A stretch of DNA of 64,000 bases from Toxotes chatareus (taxonomy: Eukaryota; Chordata; Actinopteri; Toxotidae). The DNA is taken from positions 18,744,001 through 18,808,000 of the forward strand of contig CM028895.1 in the NCBI GenBank assembly GCA_016801885.1, read 5' to 3'. The notes under the pieces were generated by a model. It was given only the letters and a program-made list of their open reading frames with translations, was not told where the DNA came from and did no database searches. This document shows, piece after piece, positions 1 to 9,491 of this stretch; position 1 is the first letter of the stretch; the number at the start of each line of letters is the position of its first letter. The translations under genes were made by a program, and so were the position numbers.

Positions 1-673
1 CGGGATCGTGACAAACGTCGAAAACGGAAGAAGCACCAAGACAAGGTCAAAGCAAAGCGGTCCAGAAAGGAGGAGGTGGAGAGTACAGAAGAGACGGTGC
101 CTGACTCTAAGAAGGACGATAACGAGTCCAGATCTTCCCCCTCGTCTCTGTCCCCCAACAGTCTCTCAGCCAAGAACGTCGTTAGGAAGAAAGGCGAAGT
201 GGTGATAGCATGGACAAGGTCAGTAGCTGATTTTGTGATTAAAGTAAACTTTTTCAGAATTGTCTCTGGGCATTCTGGGCCACAATATTCAAACACAACT
301 CAAACACACTCACTGTAAGAACATATGTGGTTCCATGTAAAGACATGTGATGTAAAGAGTTGCTGCTCATTGCCTTTATTCTTCTTGCAGAGATGAAGAT
401 CGAGCTATTCTCATCGACCTGAAGACAAAAGGTTCCTCACGTGAGACTTTCTCTGCCTTGTCAGAAAAACTCAACAAGCCATCAGAGCAGGTAAGTTATT
501 CTCTATTTTCCTTTCACTGCTGGAGTTATGTGATACGAATCATACTTTATGACCACAGAGGCTGCGATGAAAAAACATCCAGTGACTGTTAACTGTCTTC
601 CTTTCCTCAGATTGCTCACAGATTTTACCAGCTCATGAAGCTTTTTAAGAAGCAGGAGAAGATGGACACCTGA
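1..673 (+). CDS. casp8ap2: casp8ap2 (FLASH), 3' coding exons, partial
   Basis: These are the last three coding exons of CASP8-associated protein 2 (FLASH), a nuclear protein of histone locus bodies needed for replication-dependent histone mRNA production and linked to apoptosis signalling. Exons as read: 1-218 (donor AG|gtcagt), 391-490 (acceptor cttcttgcag, donor CAG|gtaagt) and 611-673 (acceptor tttcctcag, stop TGA at 671-673). Together they encode 126 residues in a continuous frame. The first part is a very basic Lys/Arg segment followed by a Ser-rich linker. The rest, starting at VIAWTR and passing through DEDRAILIDLKTKG and QIAHRFYQLMKLFKK, is the C-terminal Myb/SANT-like helical domain that FLASH shares with GON4L/YARP and uses to bind NPAT. 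The gene starts upstream of the window. Identification rests on this C-terminal domain plus the neighbours gja10 and bach2, which match human 6q15. The exon boundaries keep phase exactly. Confidence 0.88.
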
Positions 674-1167
674 TCCCTCACACTGTTGTGCTTGGTTTGA
701 TACAAGCATTTCAAGATGTTAACGCAGGGTGGCAGAGTCATTACATGATCTGCTTGGGTTACGCTGATATCCCCAGGTTGTAGGCAACGACAACCAAGAC
801 TCTTCCTCAGCACAGCTGACACGATGAAGGATGAAACATCCACCCACTTTACAGTCAACATCAGTGTTATTGCTTTTACATGCACTTTTGTTTTTTTGTT
901 TTTTTAGTAATCCACACTGCAGTCACTACTTAACTATGACTTCTGGACATTTGTTGATGTCTGCTCCTCACAGAAGCGTATGGCTTCATCCTCAGCGCAG
1001 CATCTGTACGTTGCTTTCCTCTCTGCCTTTGCAGATATGATCTGTTTCAAAAAGTTTCTTAATCTTAGTTCATTCTACAGCTAGTCCTAAACTTAACGTG
1101 TTTCTCAAAACAGGAGAAACTGCCTCTGGACTAGGAAAAGTTTAGGTTCTAGTGAAAGTATACTCTC

Positions 1168-1214
1168 TTTTTTTTTTTTTTTTTGGTTTGTTTGTTTGTT
1201 TGTTTGTTTGTTTT
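1168..1214. repeat. poly(T) and (GTTT)n simple repeat
   Basis: Seventeen T residues are followed by about seven GTTT units, inside the casp8ap2 3' UTR. Confidence 0.9.
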
Positions 1215-1565
1215 CTCTAAATCAAGTGAAATTTTTATTTCCTAAAATTTAGTTGGATGCCCACTGGAGACAACTTGAACCTATGGGACTGAGAGTTTGG
1301 ACCCTGTATTCTAATTGTGTATGTGATCATTCGGTTGTTATTTTTAATGAAAGTATTTGAGGGGAGGGGGGTGATCGGGGCTGCTCGATATGTTTAAAGG
1401 TTGAGTACATGTCCAGTTCATGTAGAGGACAGCACATTTATCTCTGTTCATACGAATTGAAACTTTTAACTGTGGGCCTACGTGGCATTTTGTTTGACTC
1501 ATCCTGTTGCTTGTAAACAGCGTGGAATGCAATATTGTGAATATTGTACATATTTCTTTACTGAA

Positions 1566-1571
1566 AATAAA
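1566..1571 (+). terminator. casp8ap2 poly(A) signal AATAAA
   Basis: A canonical AATAAA hexamer lies about 0.9 kb after the casp8ap2 stop. A T/GT-rich stretch follows within 30 bases, as expected for a cleavage and polyadenylation site. Confidence 0.65.
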
Positions 1572-1599
1572 GTTTTATTTATTTATTCCCGTGGTCGTT

Positions 1600-2354
1600 T
1601 TTATTCCTGATGCTATCAAAATGATGGGATTTCTGTAAAAATAATTGTGCTAAACAGGAGAAATAAAAGATCTACACCAGTTGGGTAGAAGTGGGTAGCA
1701 GTGGAAGACAATCTGTTACAATCTGATATACTGCTTTCACCATGACACAAATATTCATTAAGTGGGCCACAAGTATGGAAATTGAGGCCAGTGCCTAGGG
1801 GCGCCATTTATAACTACCAGACCAGACGGTGACATGAAGTGGAGGACAGAAGCAAAAAGAGATGGAGCTAGAATTTATTGTACCAAATTATTTGATGGAC
1901 GTCTCATGTTTCGCCCCCTCACACTAAATATACAGCTCACATTTAGTATGCTGAGCTGTTAGTATTTAGAATGACTTTGATTCTGCTGCCTGAGAATCAG
2001 GCAGATACTAAATAAAACAGAATTCTCTTTAATGTCCAGCTGAGGCGGGAAATTTATCTTTGGTCTCAGCCAGAAAAGTAAAAACAACAAACCCACTTTT
2101 TAACAGCAGAGATCTCACATATCCAAAACCATCTGTAATGTCACAAGTCAGACTCACATGCTCAGCTCCCCGAAATCAATCTTCACTCTCAGCAGGTGAA
2201 TACGAAAACAAAACTTTGCACATGCATCACAATACACAATGAAGCCCAAACGTCTGACTGCAGTTAACAAGGGACATAAACCCCTGAGTGGAGGAGACCC
2301 TAAGCTTTCTGTGGTTTGTTAACTCCATTAAATGCATTTGGGATAAACGAGCCC
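1600..2354. other. intergenic, nothing recognised
   Basis: Sequence after the casp8ap2 poly(A) site. Open frames are short and have no protein-like composition. I see no gene or repeat here. Confidence 0.5.
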
Positions 2355-2362
2355 TTGTAGAT

Positions 2363-2564
2363 CAGAGGTGTCCAAACCGTTCCACAAAGGGCCGTGTGGC
2401 TGCAGGTTTTTGTTCCAACCAATCAAGAGCGTACAATTTGACCAATCAACTGTCTGAAGACTGAGATCAGTTGATTCGGTGAATCAAGTCTGGTGTGCTG
2501 CTGCTTGGTTGGAACCAAAACCTGCAGCCACACGGCCCTTTGTGGAACAGTTTGGACACCTCTG
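2363..2564. mobile_element. hAT-like foldback MITE with 8-bp target duplication
   Basis: A 202-bp near-palindrome. Its ends are perfect inverted repeats CAGAGGTGTCCAAAC and GTTTGGACACCTCTG. The arms pair for most of their length (GTTCCACAAAGGGCCGTGTG against CACACGGCCCTTTGTGGAAC). The 8-bp direct repeat TTGTAGAT flanks both sides (2355-2362 and 2565-2572). CAG...CTG termini with an 8-bp duplication fit the hAT superfamily. It has no coding capacity. A frame of about 127 codons starting inside it is chance read-through. Confidence 0.85.
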
Positions 2565-2572
2565 TTGTAGAT

Positions 2573-3107
2573 CTTTTTCTGTGCCATGGGTATCCTATAG
2601 CATCGCCCTGAGGGGAGTAACTCAAACTCAGGGTGGAGGGGGTGTGTGTGTTGTCATCGATGATTGTCAGAGCTTTCCTGTGTACAGCTGTGCTGTAAAG
2701 GCCTGCTATCCTCCCTGCTGTCTTAACTGTCAGCTTGTTTTTTGTTTACTTCAGTCACAGTCCCCATACCAGACAGATATTAAAAACAAGAATGTTCTCT
2801 ATCCGGTCAACATTTTCCAAAATGTCAGCACTGACCCCAAACCCCTTCAGTTTCCTAATTAAAAACAGCCTCTGCCTTTCTGACATGTAAGGTCAACATT
2901 ATTTGTGAAACTGTCACTTTCTGTGTGTCCCCAGATACTTAAAACAGTTGACCTACAACAAGACTTTCATGTTAAGTATATATGTAAAGGTATTTAGATA
3001 CAAGAAAGGTATATAATGGTTATAATAATTACCGGATTTTAATGTACACCTGATGCATTTTAGCCTACAAAGCGCACGTGTGTGTTTACGTGTGTGTGTG
3101 TGTGTAC
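2573..3107. other. intergenic, nothing beyond a short TG tract
   Basis: No gene was recognised. A TG-rich tract at about 3077-3105 abuts the donor side of the Midasin-like exon. Confidence 0.45.
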
Positions 3108-3238
3108 CTGTTGAGTCTTTCCAGCACTGAGTCGTCTTCCAGGGAGATCTCATCCATGAGGAACACTCCATCCTCCTTCGTGGCCAGCACCAATGGACCA
3201 TCATGCCATTGAAACAGACTGCCGTCCTCACCATCCAG
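3108..3238 (-). pseudogene. orphan Midasin (mdn1)-like Walker-B exon
   Basis: Read on the minus strand, 131 nt are bounded by an acceptor (gtgtgtgcag before 3238) and a donor (AACAG|gtacac after 3108). They encode 43 residues without a stop, including FQWHDGPLVLATKEDGVFLM followed by DEISLEDDSVLERLN. The hydrophobic run ending in DE is a Walker B motif, and the surrounding sequence is the hallmark of an AAA+ module of Midasin, the dynein-like ATPase that removes factors from pre-60S ribosomes. No Walker A exon or other Midasin exon was found nearby, so this is a lone exon. It is probably a duplicated fragment or a leftover of rearrangement, because MDN1 is a neighbour of CASP8AP2 in human. 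The reading frame and splice sites are intact, so whether it is dead is an inference. It could also be an exon of an unrecognised gene. Confidence 0.6.
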
Positions 3239-4069
3239 CTGCACACACAGTTATTTTAGTTAAGTTCCACAGGAGTCAGTTTCCTACATTTGCTTTTTCT
3301 TTATAACATTATCAGTTACATATTTTTTTGTTTTTCAGGCTCTGTGCTTCAGCACATTCAGTTTAAATAATGTATGATACAACATGAAAGTACCAGCCTA
3401 ACCTCTAATTTCTGTCAATTTTACATTTCTTTGCGATATTGGAAGAAGTGTGTGTGAGATCAAGTCCTTTTAACACATAGTGCTCAAATAGCAAAGGCTC
3501 CAAAGTAACTGGACCTCTTGATTACTAAATGTTTCTTGGGCAGCTCTGTGACATGTCACCATTAGTCCAGAGTGGCTCAGAGGTGACTGAGAGTTGAGAG
3601 CTGTCATTTAGATTGAGGTGGAGTCGTCTGTCAGTATGAAGAGTCAAGAGGTGACTGTGTAAGTGAAGGAGATGATGAAGCTCAAAAACAAAGCAAAAAA
3701 TCTAATGGAGAGATATCAGAGGTAGTTGGTTTGCCAGAATCAATACTTGTAAAAAAGCAGGTGCACACACAAATATCATGAGACCTTTTGGACTGAGGAG
3801 CACAAGTCTTGTGAATGAATAGAAAAACATTTGCACGGTGAAGATAAAAAAAAAAAAAAAGTTTAACCTTTAAAATTGCACAGCAAGTCAACAATCCTCT
3901 CCAGGGCGTAGACATTAGTTTTCCCTATCAATGATCAACACAAGACTAGTGGGCGGTCGCTTAAAAAAAACTTCAACCCAGTTCACAAGGCCCCCTCTCA
4001 CTCCCAGGTCCAGAGTACATGAATTAGCATCATTTTAAAAACCAAGCTAAAATCAACAGATAAAGTCCC
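3239..4069. other. intergenic, no clear gene
   Basis: AT-rich sequence with a poly(A) run near 3846-3860. A short minus-strand open stretch near 3860-3915 could be read as a peptide, but it has no recognisable family, so no gene is called. Confidence 0.4.
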
Positions 4070-4316
4070 TGCATGTCTTTATGGGGTCTGGTCTAATAAT
4101 AGATGCCTTCCATGTATCTTGCACGGTGCAGGTGTCCAGTAAAAACTGGAACAGTCTAGTTAAAACTGACCTTATCTGGGTTAGGAGGTATGCCTGTAAA
4201 ATGTGTCCTTGCAGACCTTCAGGTCCGGATGCTTTGTGGGGTTTAGTCCAAGAGAAGCAGGTGCCAACCTCCTCTGGGTATGTTGGTACAGATGGCATTG
4301 CTCTGGTCCTCACAGC
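4070..4316 (-). mobile_element. non-LTR retrotransposon (LINE) reverse-transcriptase fragment
   Basis: The minus strand translates to a degenerate reverse-transcriptase segment containing KPHKASGPEGLQGHILQAY. This matches the NPxKAxGPDGxPGxxLK block of fish L2/CR1-like LINEs, and the downstream part resembles the following helix (LTRLFQFLLDTCTVQDTWK). It is short and isolated, so this is a fossil. Confidence 0.65.
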
Positions 4317-4719
4317 CTGTAGTGTAGAAATAATAATAATAATCATATTAAATAAAATAATAACACTCAAGTAAAAATTGGTGTTGAGATCTATGAGTTT
4401 GTACAATTTGGTGCAGATAAAGATCATAATCCAGAACTGGTGGAAGAAACTGATTAATCTTCATTTGTGTCATCAGACTACTTCCTTTTTCCTTTTATTT
4501 ATCTATTAAAGTCCTCCAAAGGCTCAGAAGATAAATCTGAGGGGTGGTGCTGGGAAAGTTCTGTTACATAAACATTTATTTTGTATTTTTCTTTTGTGTT
4601 TTTCTAAAAAAGTACATTTCACCCTGAAATATGATGGAAAAAAAACTATGAGACATAATCAAACTACCACAAATCTGTAGTGCAAAGTGCAGTGCTTGGG
4701 TAAAATGTGTTTAGTTACT

Positions 4720-4935
4720 TACCACCACTGTGTTCCACTGAAATGGTCTGGAATGACACATCGACTCCACTGATGTTGGCTTGCAGTCAGAATTCCAGTT
4801 CATTCCAAAGGTGTTGGATGGTTTTGAGGTCAGAGCTCTGTGCATACCAGTTAAGTTCCTCCAAACCAAACTGGGGAAACCCATTTGTGTCAGAACATAT
4901 CTCTGGCATGAGGTTAAAATCCTACTGTTTAAAAG
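4720..4935 (-). mobile_element. Tc1/mariner transposase C-terminal fossil
   Basis: On the minus strand one frame reads GLEELNWYAQSSDLKTIQHL then WNELEF and a stop. This is a decayed form of the (W)PAQSPDLNPIEHLWxELE block near the catalytic third acidic residue of Tc1/mariner transposases. The frame is broken by the stop at about 4788. A matching Tc1-type end lies near 5590-5632, so the copy may have been split by the repeat between them. Confidence 0.65.
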
Positions 4936-4966
4936 CATCTTCATATCCTGTAGCTGTAATGTCTTG

Positions 4967-5520
4967 TAATGTCAGATTTAGGGACCCAAATGCGGAACTC
5001 AAACACAGAGACGGGTGGAATAAAGTCAATTGCAGTTTATTGCCGAAAAGAATAAAGTTCTGAGGTGTACGTCCAGGTATGATGGAGGGGCTGGTACTGC
5101 TCAGTCAGGAAAACAGGAATCCACTGGAGGCTTATGAAGACAGAGACGACACTGAGCGTGGTAAGTTGGCAGAGGTACTGGTGAACCTGGAGCACAGTAG
5201 AACCCAGCTTGAGCACGAGGAAAAGATAACACCAGGAAAATAACTCATAAGAGTTGGACACACCAGTAGAGTAAGCAGGACGATCTGGCAAAGAGTGGAG
5301 TGAAGAACTGGTGTATATATACTGCAGGCTGTGGGTGTGTCTGATGAGGTGATTGCAAACAGGTGAGCAGGAGATCTGGAGGGAAAAACTGGAAGTCTAG
5401 CCACACCCAGGCCTAGACACACACAGACTAGAAAACAGACAAACAGGGGACAAACAAGAAACACCAGGGAGGGGAGAATACAAAGAAGGAGGGAGAGACT
5501 GTCAGCTCCTAACAGTAACG
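4967..5520. repeat. unclassified interspersed repeat (tentative)
   Basis: The segment begins near GTCAGATTTAGGGACCCAAA and ends near CTAACAGTAACGTC. It lies between the two Tc1 remnants and looks like a non-autonomous insertion. I could not define terminal repeats or a target duplication, so the class and exact limits are uncertain. Open frames of 84-130 codons on the minus strand have no recognisable protein. Confidence 0.35.
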
Positions 5521-5589
5521 TCAAGATTTACCCTGAACAGAACTAAACCTAAACCTCAAAAACTACCTCAAACCCAGGAAAAAAAAGGA

Positions 5590-5635
5590 GTATGGCCAAT
5601 GGTGTCCACATACTTTTGGTCATATCGTGTACATC
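5590..5635 (-). mobile_element. Tc1/mariner terminal fragment
   Basis: The string GTGTCCACATACTTTTGG followed by TCATATCGTGTAC is the characteristic terminus of fish Tc1/mariner elements (usual form: ...CCACATACTTTTGGCCATATAGTGTA). It probably belongs to the same copy as the transposase fossil at 4720-4935. Confidence 0.55.
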
Positions 5636-5640
5636 ATAAG

Positions 5641-6058
5641 CAATAAAGCTGAAAACATTGTCCATGGCTGTGTATTGATGTTTCAGTTTGTACTATTTCC
5701 AGTGTTGCGTCCTGTTAAAAGTTGCACGGGTGAAAGTAACCCCAGGGCATTATAGGGTCATGTGGTGGATCAATCGCTTCAAACTGGAGTCCTACTTTGC
5801 CACAACACTGAAATAGTGTCAGCTACACTGCACAGTGGGGTCTCGTCTGCTGTCGAGGGATGACAATTGAGCCCACATGTCCCACAAATGAATCTGTGCT
5901 TTTATAATGGCTTCACACTGAAGCGCATGAGACAAGGACCCTAGAAAACATGTAAGTAAAATATTTTCATCGCATTTTGATTTTCCATTTGATGAAAGAC
6001 CCACAAACTTTTTATGGTTTTCTTTATTCACTGACAGCTGCTAATAATGTGACAGAAG
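5641..6058 (+). other. gja10 upstream region and 5' UTR part
   Basis: Connexin genes usually have a separate 5' non-coding exon and an acceptor just before the coding exon. Two possible acceptors are visible here: TTATTCACTGACAG ending at 6037 and AATGTGACAG ending at 6055, four bases before the ATG. I could not identify the promoter or first exon. Confidence 0.35.
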
Positions 6059-8203
6059 ATGGGGGATTGGAACTTATTAGGGAGTATTTTAGAAGAGGTC
6101 CACATTCATTCCACCATTGTGGGGAAGATCTGGCTCACCATCCTCTTCATTTTCCGGATGCTCGTGCTTGGCGTTGCGGCTGAGGACGTCTGGGATGACG
6201 AGCAGAGTGAGTTTGTTTGCAACACCGAGCAACCGGGTTGCAAGAACGTCTGCTACGACCAGGCTTTCCCCATCTCCCTCATCCGCTACTGGGTCCTTCA
6301 GATCATCTTTGTGTCCTCTCCGTCTCTGGTCTACATGGGTCATGCCTTATACCGTCTGAGGACCCTTGAGAAGGAGAGGCACAGGAAAAAAGCCTGTCTG
6401 AAAGCAGAGCTGGAGGGGACAGACCCCATCCAGGAGGACCATAAAAGAATCGAGCGAGAGCTCAGGAAACTAGATGAACAGAAGAAAGTAAGGAAAGCTC
6501 CCCTCAGAGGCTCCTTGCTGCGCACATATGTTTTCCATATCTTGACTAGATCTGTGGTGGAGGTGGGTTTTATTATAGGTCAGTGTGCTCTGTACGGCAT
6601 CGGGCTTTCTCCTCTGTACAAATGTGAGAGGTTGCCTTGCCCCAACAGTGTCGATTGTTTTGTGTCGCGACCAACAGAGAAGAACATTTTCATGGTCTTC
6701 ATGCTGGTGATCGCCGGAGTTTCTTTGTTCCTCAACCTCCTGGAGATTTTCCACCTCGGGGTGAAGAAGATCAAACAAAGCTTGTACGGATACAAATATG
6801 GAGATGATGACAGTGTGTGCAGGTCAAAGAAAAACTCCATGGTGCAGCAGGTCTGTGTGCTCACAAACTCCTCACCACAGAGGCTGATGCAGCTCACACA
6901 GATGACCTGCTCTGTTGTGTCTGACGCTCTCGGGGAAGCTCCGCCTTTGAATGTGCCCCAGGTGGCCCACCTGAATCAGGAGCAGTCCAGTAGTTCCAAT
7001 CAGCAGCCCGCACAGGCGTGCCTGCCCAGCCATGCGGATGTCCAGGGCCTGCAGCAGCTGGGGGCTGTGGAGCGGCGCTACACTCTGGAGAGCAGGAAAC
7101 CCTCGTGTAGCAGTGACGAGTCAAACAGACCTTATGGCTCAGGCCAACCGCAGTACACAGGACCTCGACCCACGCTGATGGCCAGCCACATGGAAATCCC
7201 AGCAGCCCTGAAGAACCCACAGAGGAAGCAGAGCAGAGTGAGTATCTGTAAGGAGCTCAGTGACATGAGCGATTCTCCGGAGAGCGACCACTACCCCACA
7301 GCCAGAAAGTGCAGCTTTATGTCCAGAGGACTGTCGGAGGGAGGGCTGGCCACTGACAGCGCCGACTCTCAGAGTGGAACAGACATCGAGGCCCAGCACC
7401 TCAACCAGGGAGAGAGTCCAGTGGTGACCCCGCCGCCTCCAGCCAGTGGGAGGAGGATGTCTATGGTGAGAACAGACAGTGATCATCCACTCATGTTTTA
7501 TCTGGAACAGTGTAGTCAATTTAAAGCATCAATTACCCAAGATGAAAAGCAGTGTTCAAATTCAGTTATTGGTAAATGGTGGTTGATGCATGGAAGTATG
7601 TCACATCACTTTTTGGCTTGACTGTAACTGTGAGGCCAGCCCTATAAACCTGAAGTTTCTATTACTGACACCTTTGTCGCTAGATTGACCGACTTTCCAG
7701 ACTCATCTAGCAAGGAGAAGAGAGTCGCCAGTATTTTCCCGTGATCATTTTACAAGTAAATATAGCTGAAATCACAGCACTGTCGTCTTTAACTTACTTG
7801 TGTGTTCGTCAGGTTTTTAGCAACAGCAGAGCAGCAGCTTGGAAATGTCTTGGAAGCGCCTGCTGGTTAACATGGATCTTTATGGGCCATGTTTCATACT
7901 TGTTCCATTGTCTGACAACAGAAAGAGAAAAACATGTAAATGAGAACAGCTTTACTGGGAATTCAGATGTATTCAATTACAGTACATGTGAGCACCAGTG
8001 ATTTCACAGTGTACTGACTCACCTTGGTGTACGCTTCTTATATCGCTGCAGCAAGGTGAGAAGTTAAACCACTGGAGCTCAGATGCTACCTGTAAGAGAA
8101 ACGTGTTTGTGTCTGTGACGGGAATGATAACCTTGCAATGTCCTCACGTCTTTCTTCCTTTCAGAGCATGATTCTAGAGCTGTCTTCAATCATGAAGAAG
8201 TAA
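6059..8203 (+). CDS. gja10: gja10 gap junction alpha-10 connexin, two coding exons
   Basis: A connexin of the Cx57/Cx62 (GJA10) type. It forms hexameric hemichannels and gap junctions and in vertebrates is best known from retinal horizontal cells. The coding exon is 6059-7465 and the micro-exon is 8165-8203. Together they encode 481 residues. Visible features: N-terminus MGDWNLLG; four membrane segments near 23-41, 76-97, 155-178 and 209-230; first extracellular loop cysteines C54, C61 and C65; second loop cysteines C189, C194 and C200 (C-x4-C-x5-C); a charged cytoplasmic loop at 100-150; and a long Ser/Pro-rich tail. A donor (ATG|gtgaga at 7465) joins to an acceptor (tcctttcag before 8165), adding only SMILELSSIMKK and a stop. 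A split last 12 residues is known for the mammalian Cx57 gene. Without splicing, the frame runs on to 7621 (520 residues). The fish a/b paralogue cannot be told. Neighbours casp8ap2 and bach2 support orthology. Confidence 0.92.
7466..8164 (+). other. gja10 intron (699 bp)
   Basis: This GT-AG intron separates the main coding exon from the micro-exon. Its first 156 bases are open in the connexin frame and end in TGA at 7619-7621, so an unspliced transcript would encode a tail with 51 different residues. Confidence 0.75.
8165..8203 (+). CDS. gja10: gja10 terminal micro-exon (12 residues plus stop)
   Basis: Thirteen codons read SMILELSSIMKK then TAA, directly after a good acceptor (cttcctttcag). 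The phase matches the donor at 7465, since 6059-7465 is exactly 469 codons. The last two residues before the junction are SM and the exon again begins SM, giving an SMSM sequence across the junction. Confidence 0.85.
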   Translation, partial: SMILELSSIMKK

Positions 8204-8390
8204 ACTGAAAATGACTGTTCTGGGACCAAGCTAGAGGCAGGAGTTATAAAGGCACTGAGGGATCCTGATTGCAAAGCAGATCTCATCCTGCCTCTCAACT
8301 GCAACTTTATGTTTTCACAGTATGTTTATACAGTATGTATTGTGCATGAACAAGAGCTTCAATAAAAAAATATGTTAACGCGTCATTCCA
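8204..8390 (+). other. gja10: gja10 3' UTR
   Basis: Short non-coding sequence from the TAA stop to the AATAAA at 8361-8366. Confidence 0.6.
8361..8366 (+). terminator. gja10 poly(A) signal AATAAA
   Basis: A canonical hexamer 158 bases after the micro-exon stop. Its closeness to the micro-exon supports that exon being the real last exon. Confidence 0.6.
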
Positions 8391-9246
8391 AACACACAGG
8401 ATGCTTAATAATTTGCTTCAGGTTCTTTACCAATGATATCTCCAGCATCTTTTATCTTAACAGTTTGCAAGCAACTTCAGCTATTTAGGACTGAAGGTAG
8501 TTTTTTTTTTTTTTTTTGCAGACCATAATCAAATATGAATCAAAATTCTATATGGCTGAAAGCACATGTGACTGCTCATTAAATGAGACCAAAAGTCTGT
8601 TGTAAATGTATTTGACAGAAGATTGTAATTAAAGATTGTGGCAACCACAAAAAGATAAGAACTCTCTAAACCAGTGTCAGTGGTTTATCATCCAGAACGA
8701 GCTGCAGAAAAAAAAACGGCTCTTCAAATTCAAAATTTTGTTTTGACAGAGAGTAGCCTAATTTTGTTTATGAATATATCTGACAAATTTGAACTGATGT
8801 TGCAAATATTTCTGTTGTCCTGTTTTTTTTTCTATTAAACACTTTTCCCTCTTCAGCAGGACTGAACTGTTTTGTCTGACTGGTGTGTTGTTTAGTCTGG
8901 AGCGACTTAAATGAAGCATGAACATGGTGATCTCAGCCAGTTGGCTGACCTATGTCCAAAACTTAGCCCCCAGCCAGATACTGGGACAAAGAGTCCCAGG
9001 AGTTATCACGGTCATTACGATCATTACTGAAAAACTAATAATCACATTATTATTATATGCTTGGACTTTCATGCTCCTCAGAGGATGAACCCACCGAAAT
9101 TTAGCACAGATTCTGTTTCAGTGTATATCAATATGATTAAACATACATGTATTTAAAAATAAGCACCATGTGTCTATATATCAAATGATATAAAACTTGA
9201 TTTGGACTTTTTCACCACCAGACAAGATTTTAATTACTGGATACAC
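8391..9246. other. gja10-bach2 convergent spacer
   Basis: AT-rich sequence with homopolymer runs (poly(T) near 8502-8518). Around 9060-9115 the phrase CATGCTCCTCAGAGGATGAA resembles a common fish MITE interior; a similar phrase (CATGCTCCCTACAGGATGAA) recurs near 36463. No gene was recognised. Confidence 0.4.
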
Positions 9247-9430
9247 ATTAAAACTGCACTAATCAATATTGTCACATGAGCAATAGGTCAAATTAATATG
9301 TGTAAAGCGAAAGAGGTCACTCTGTAGCAACAAACATGCTGAGAATCATCACCAACCATCTGTTCCCCTCAACTCTAAAGAGTGTTTTATTCTCTTTTAG
9401 CTGACTGTTTTGGTTTTAAGGCTCAAAACT
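9247..9430. repeat. MITE copy A, truncated (TAAAGYTGCACTAAT family)
   Basis: The segment starts with ATTAAAACTGCACTAATCAA and runs through sequence clearly related to the start of the copy at 10599-11116: the starts share CTAATCAATATT and the bodies share AGAATCATCACCAAC / AGAATTATCACTAAC. The right half is missing. Confidence 0.55.
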
Positions 9431-9485
9431 TTGTCATTTTTGAAAAAAAAAAAATGCCAAACGCAAAATGTGATATGCATGTTTC

Positions 9486-9491
9486 TTTATT
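9486..9491 (-). terminator. candidate bach2 distal poly(A) signal
   Basis: The plus strand reads TTTATT, which is AATAAA on the minus strand. It is followed in transcript direction by a T-rich tract (9440-9452). It is one of several possible sites. Confidence 0.35.

Larger units (their letters stand above)
674..1590 (+). other. casp8ap2: casp8ap2 3' UTR
   Basis: Non-coding sequence runs from the casp8ap2 stop codon to just past the canonical poly(A) signal at 1566-1571. It holds a T-tract plus (GTTT)n tract near 1168-1214. No open frame here resembles a protein. The exact cleavage site is inferred. Confidence 0.65.

Noticed and set aside
2479..2862. A 127-codon plus-strand frame
   Set aside because: It begins inside the hAT-like MITE and runs into unrelated sequence.
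3860..3915. Possible second Midasin exon next to the Walker-B exon
   Set aside because: The minus strand reads NVYALERIVDLLCNF, but there is no Walker A motif, the donor is weak, and I could not match it to Midasin.
6089..7519. Minus-strand frames of 60-126 codons across the connexin exon
   Set aside because: They are shadows of gja10 caused by its codon composition.
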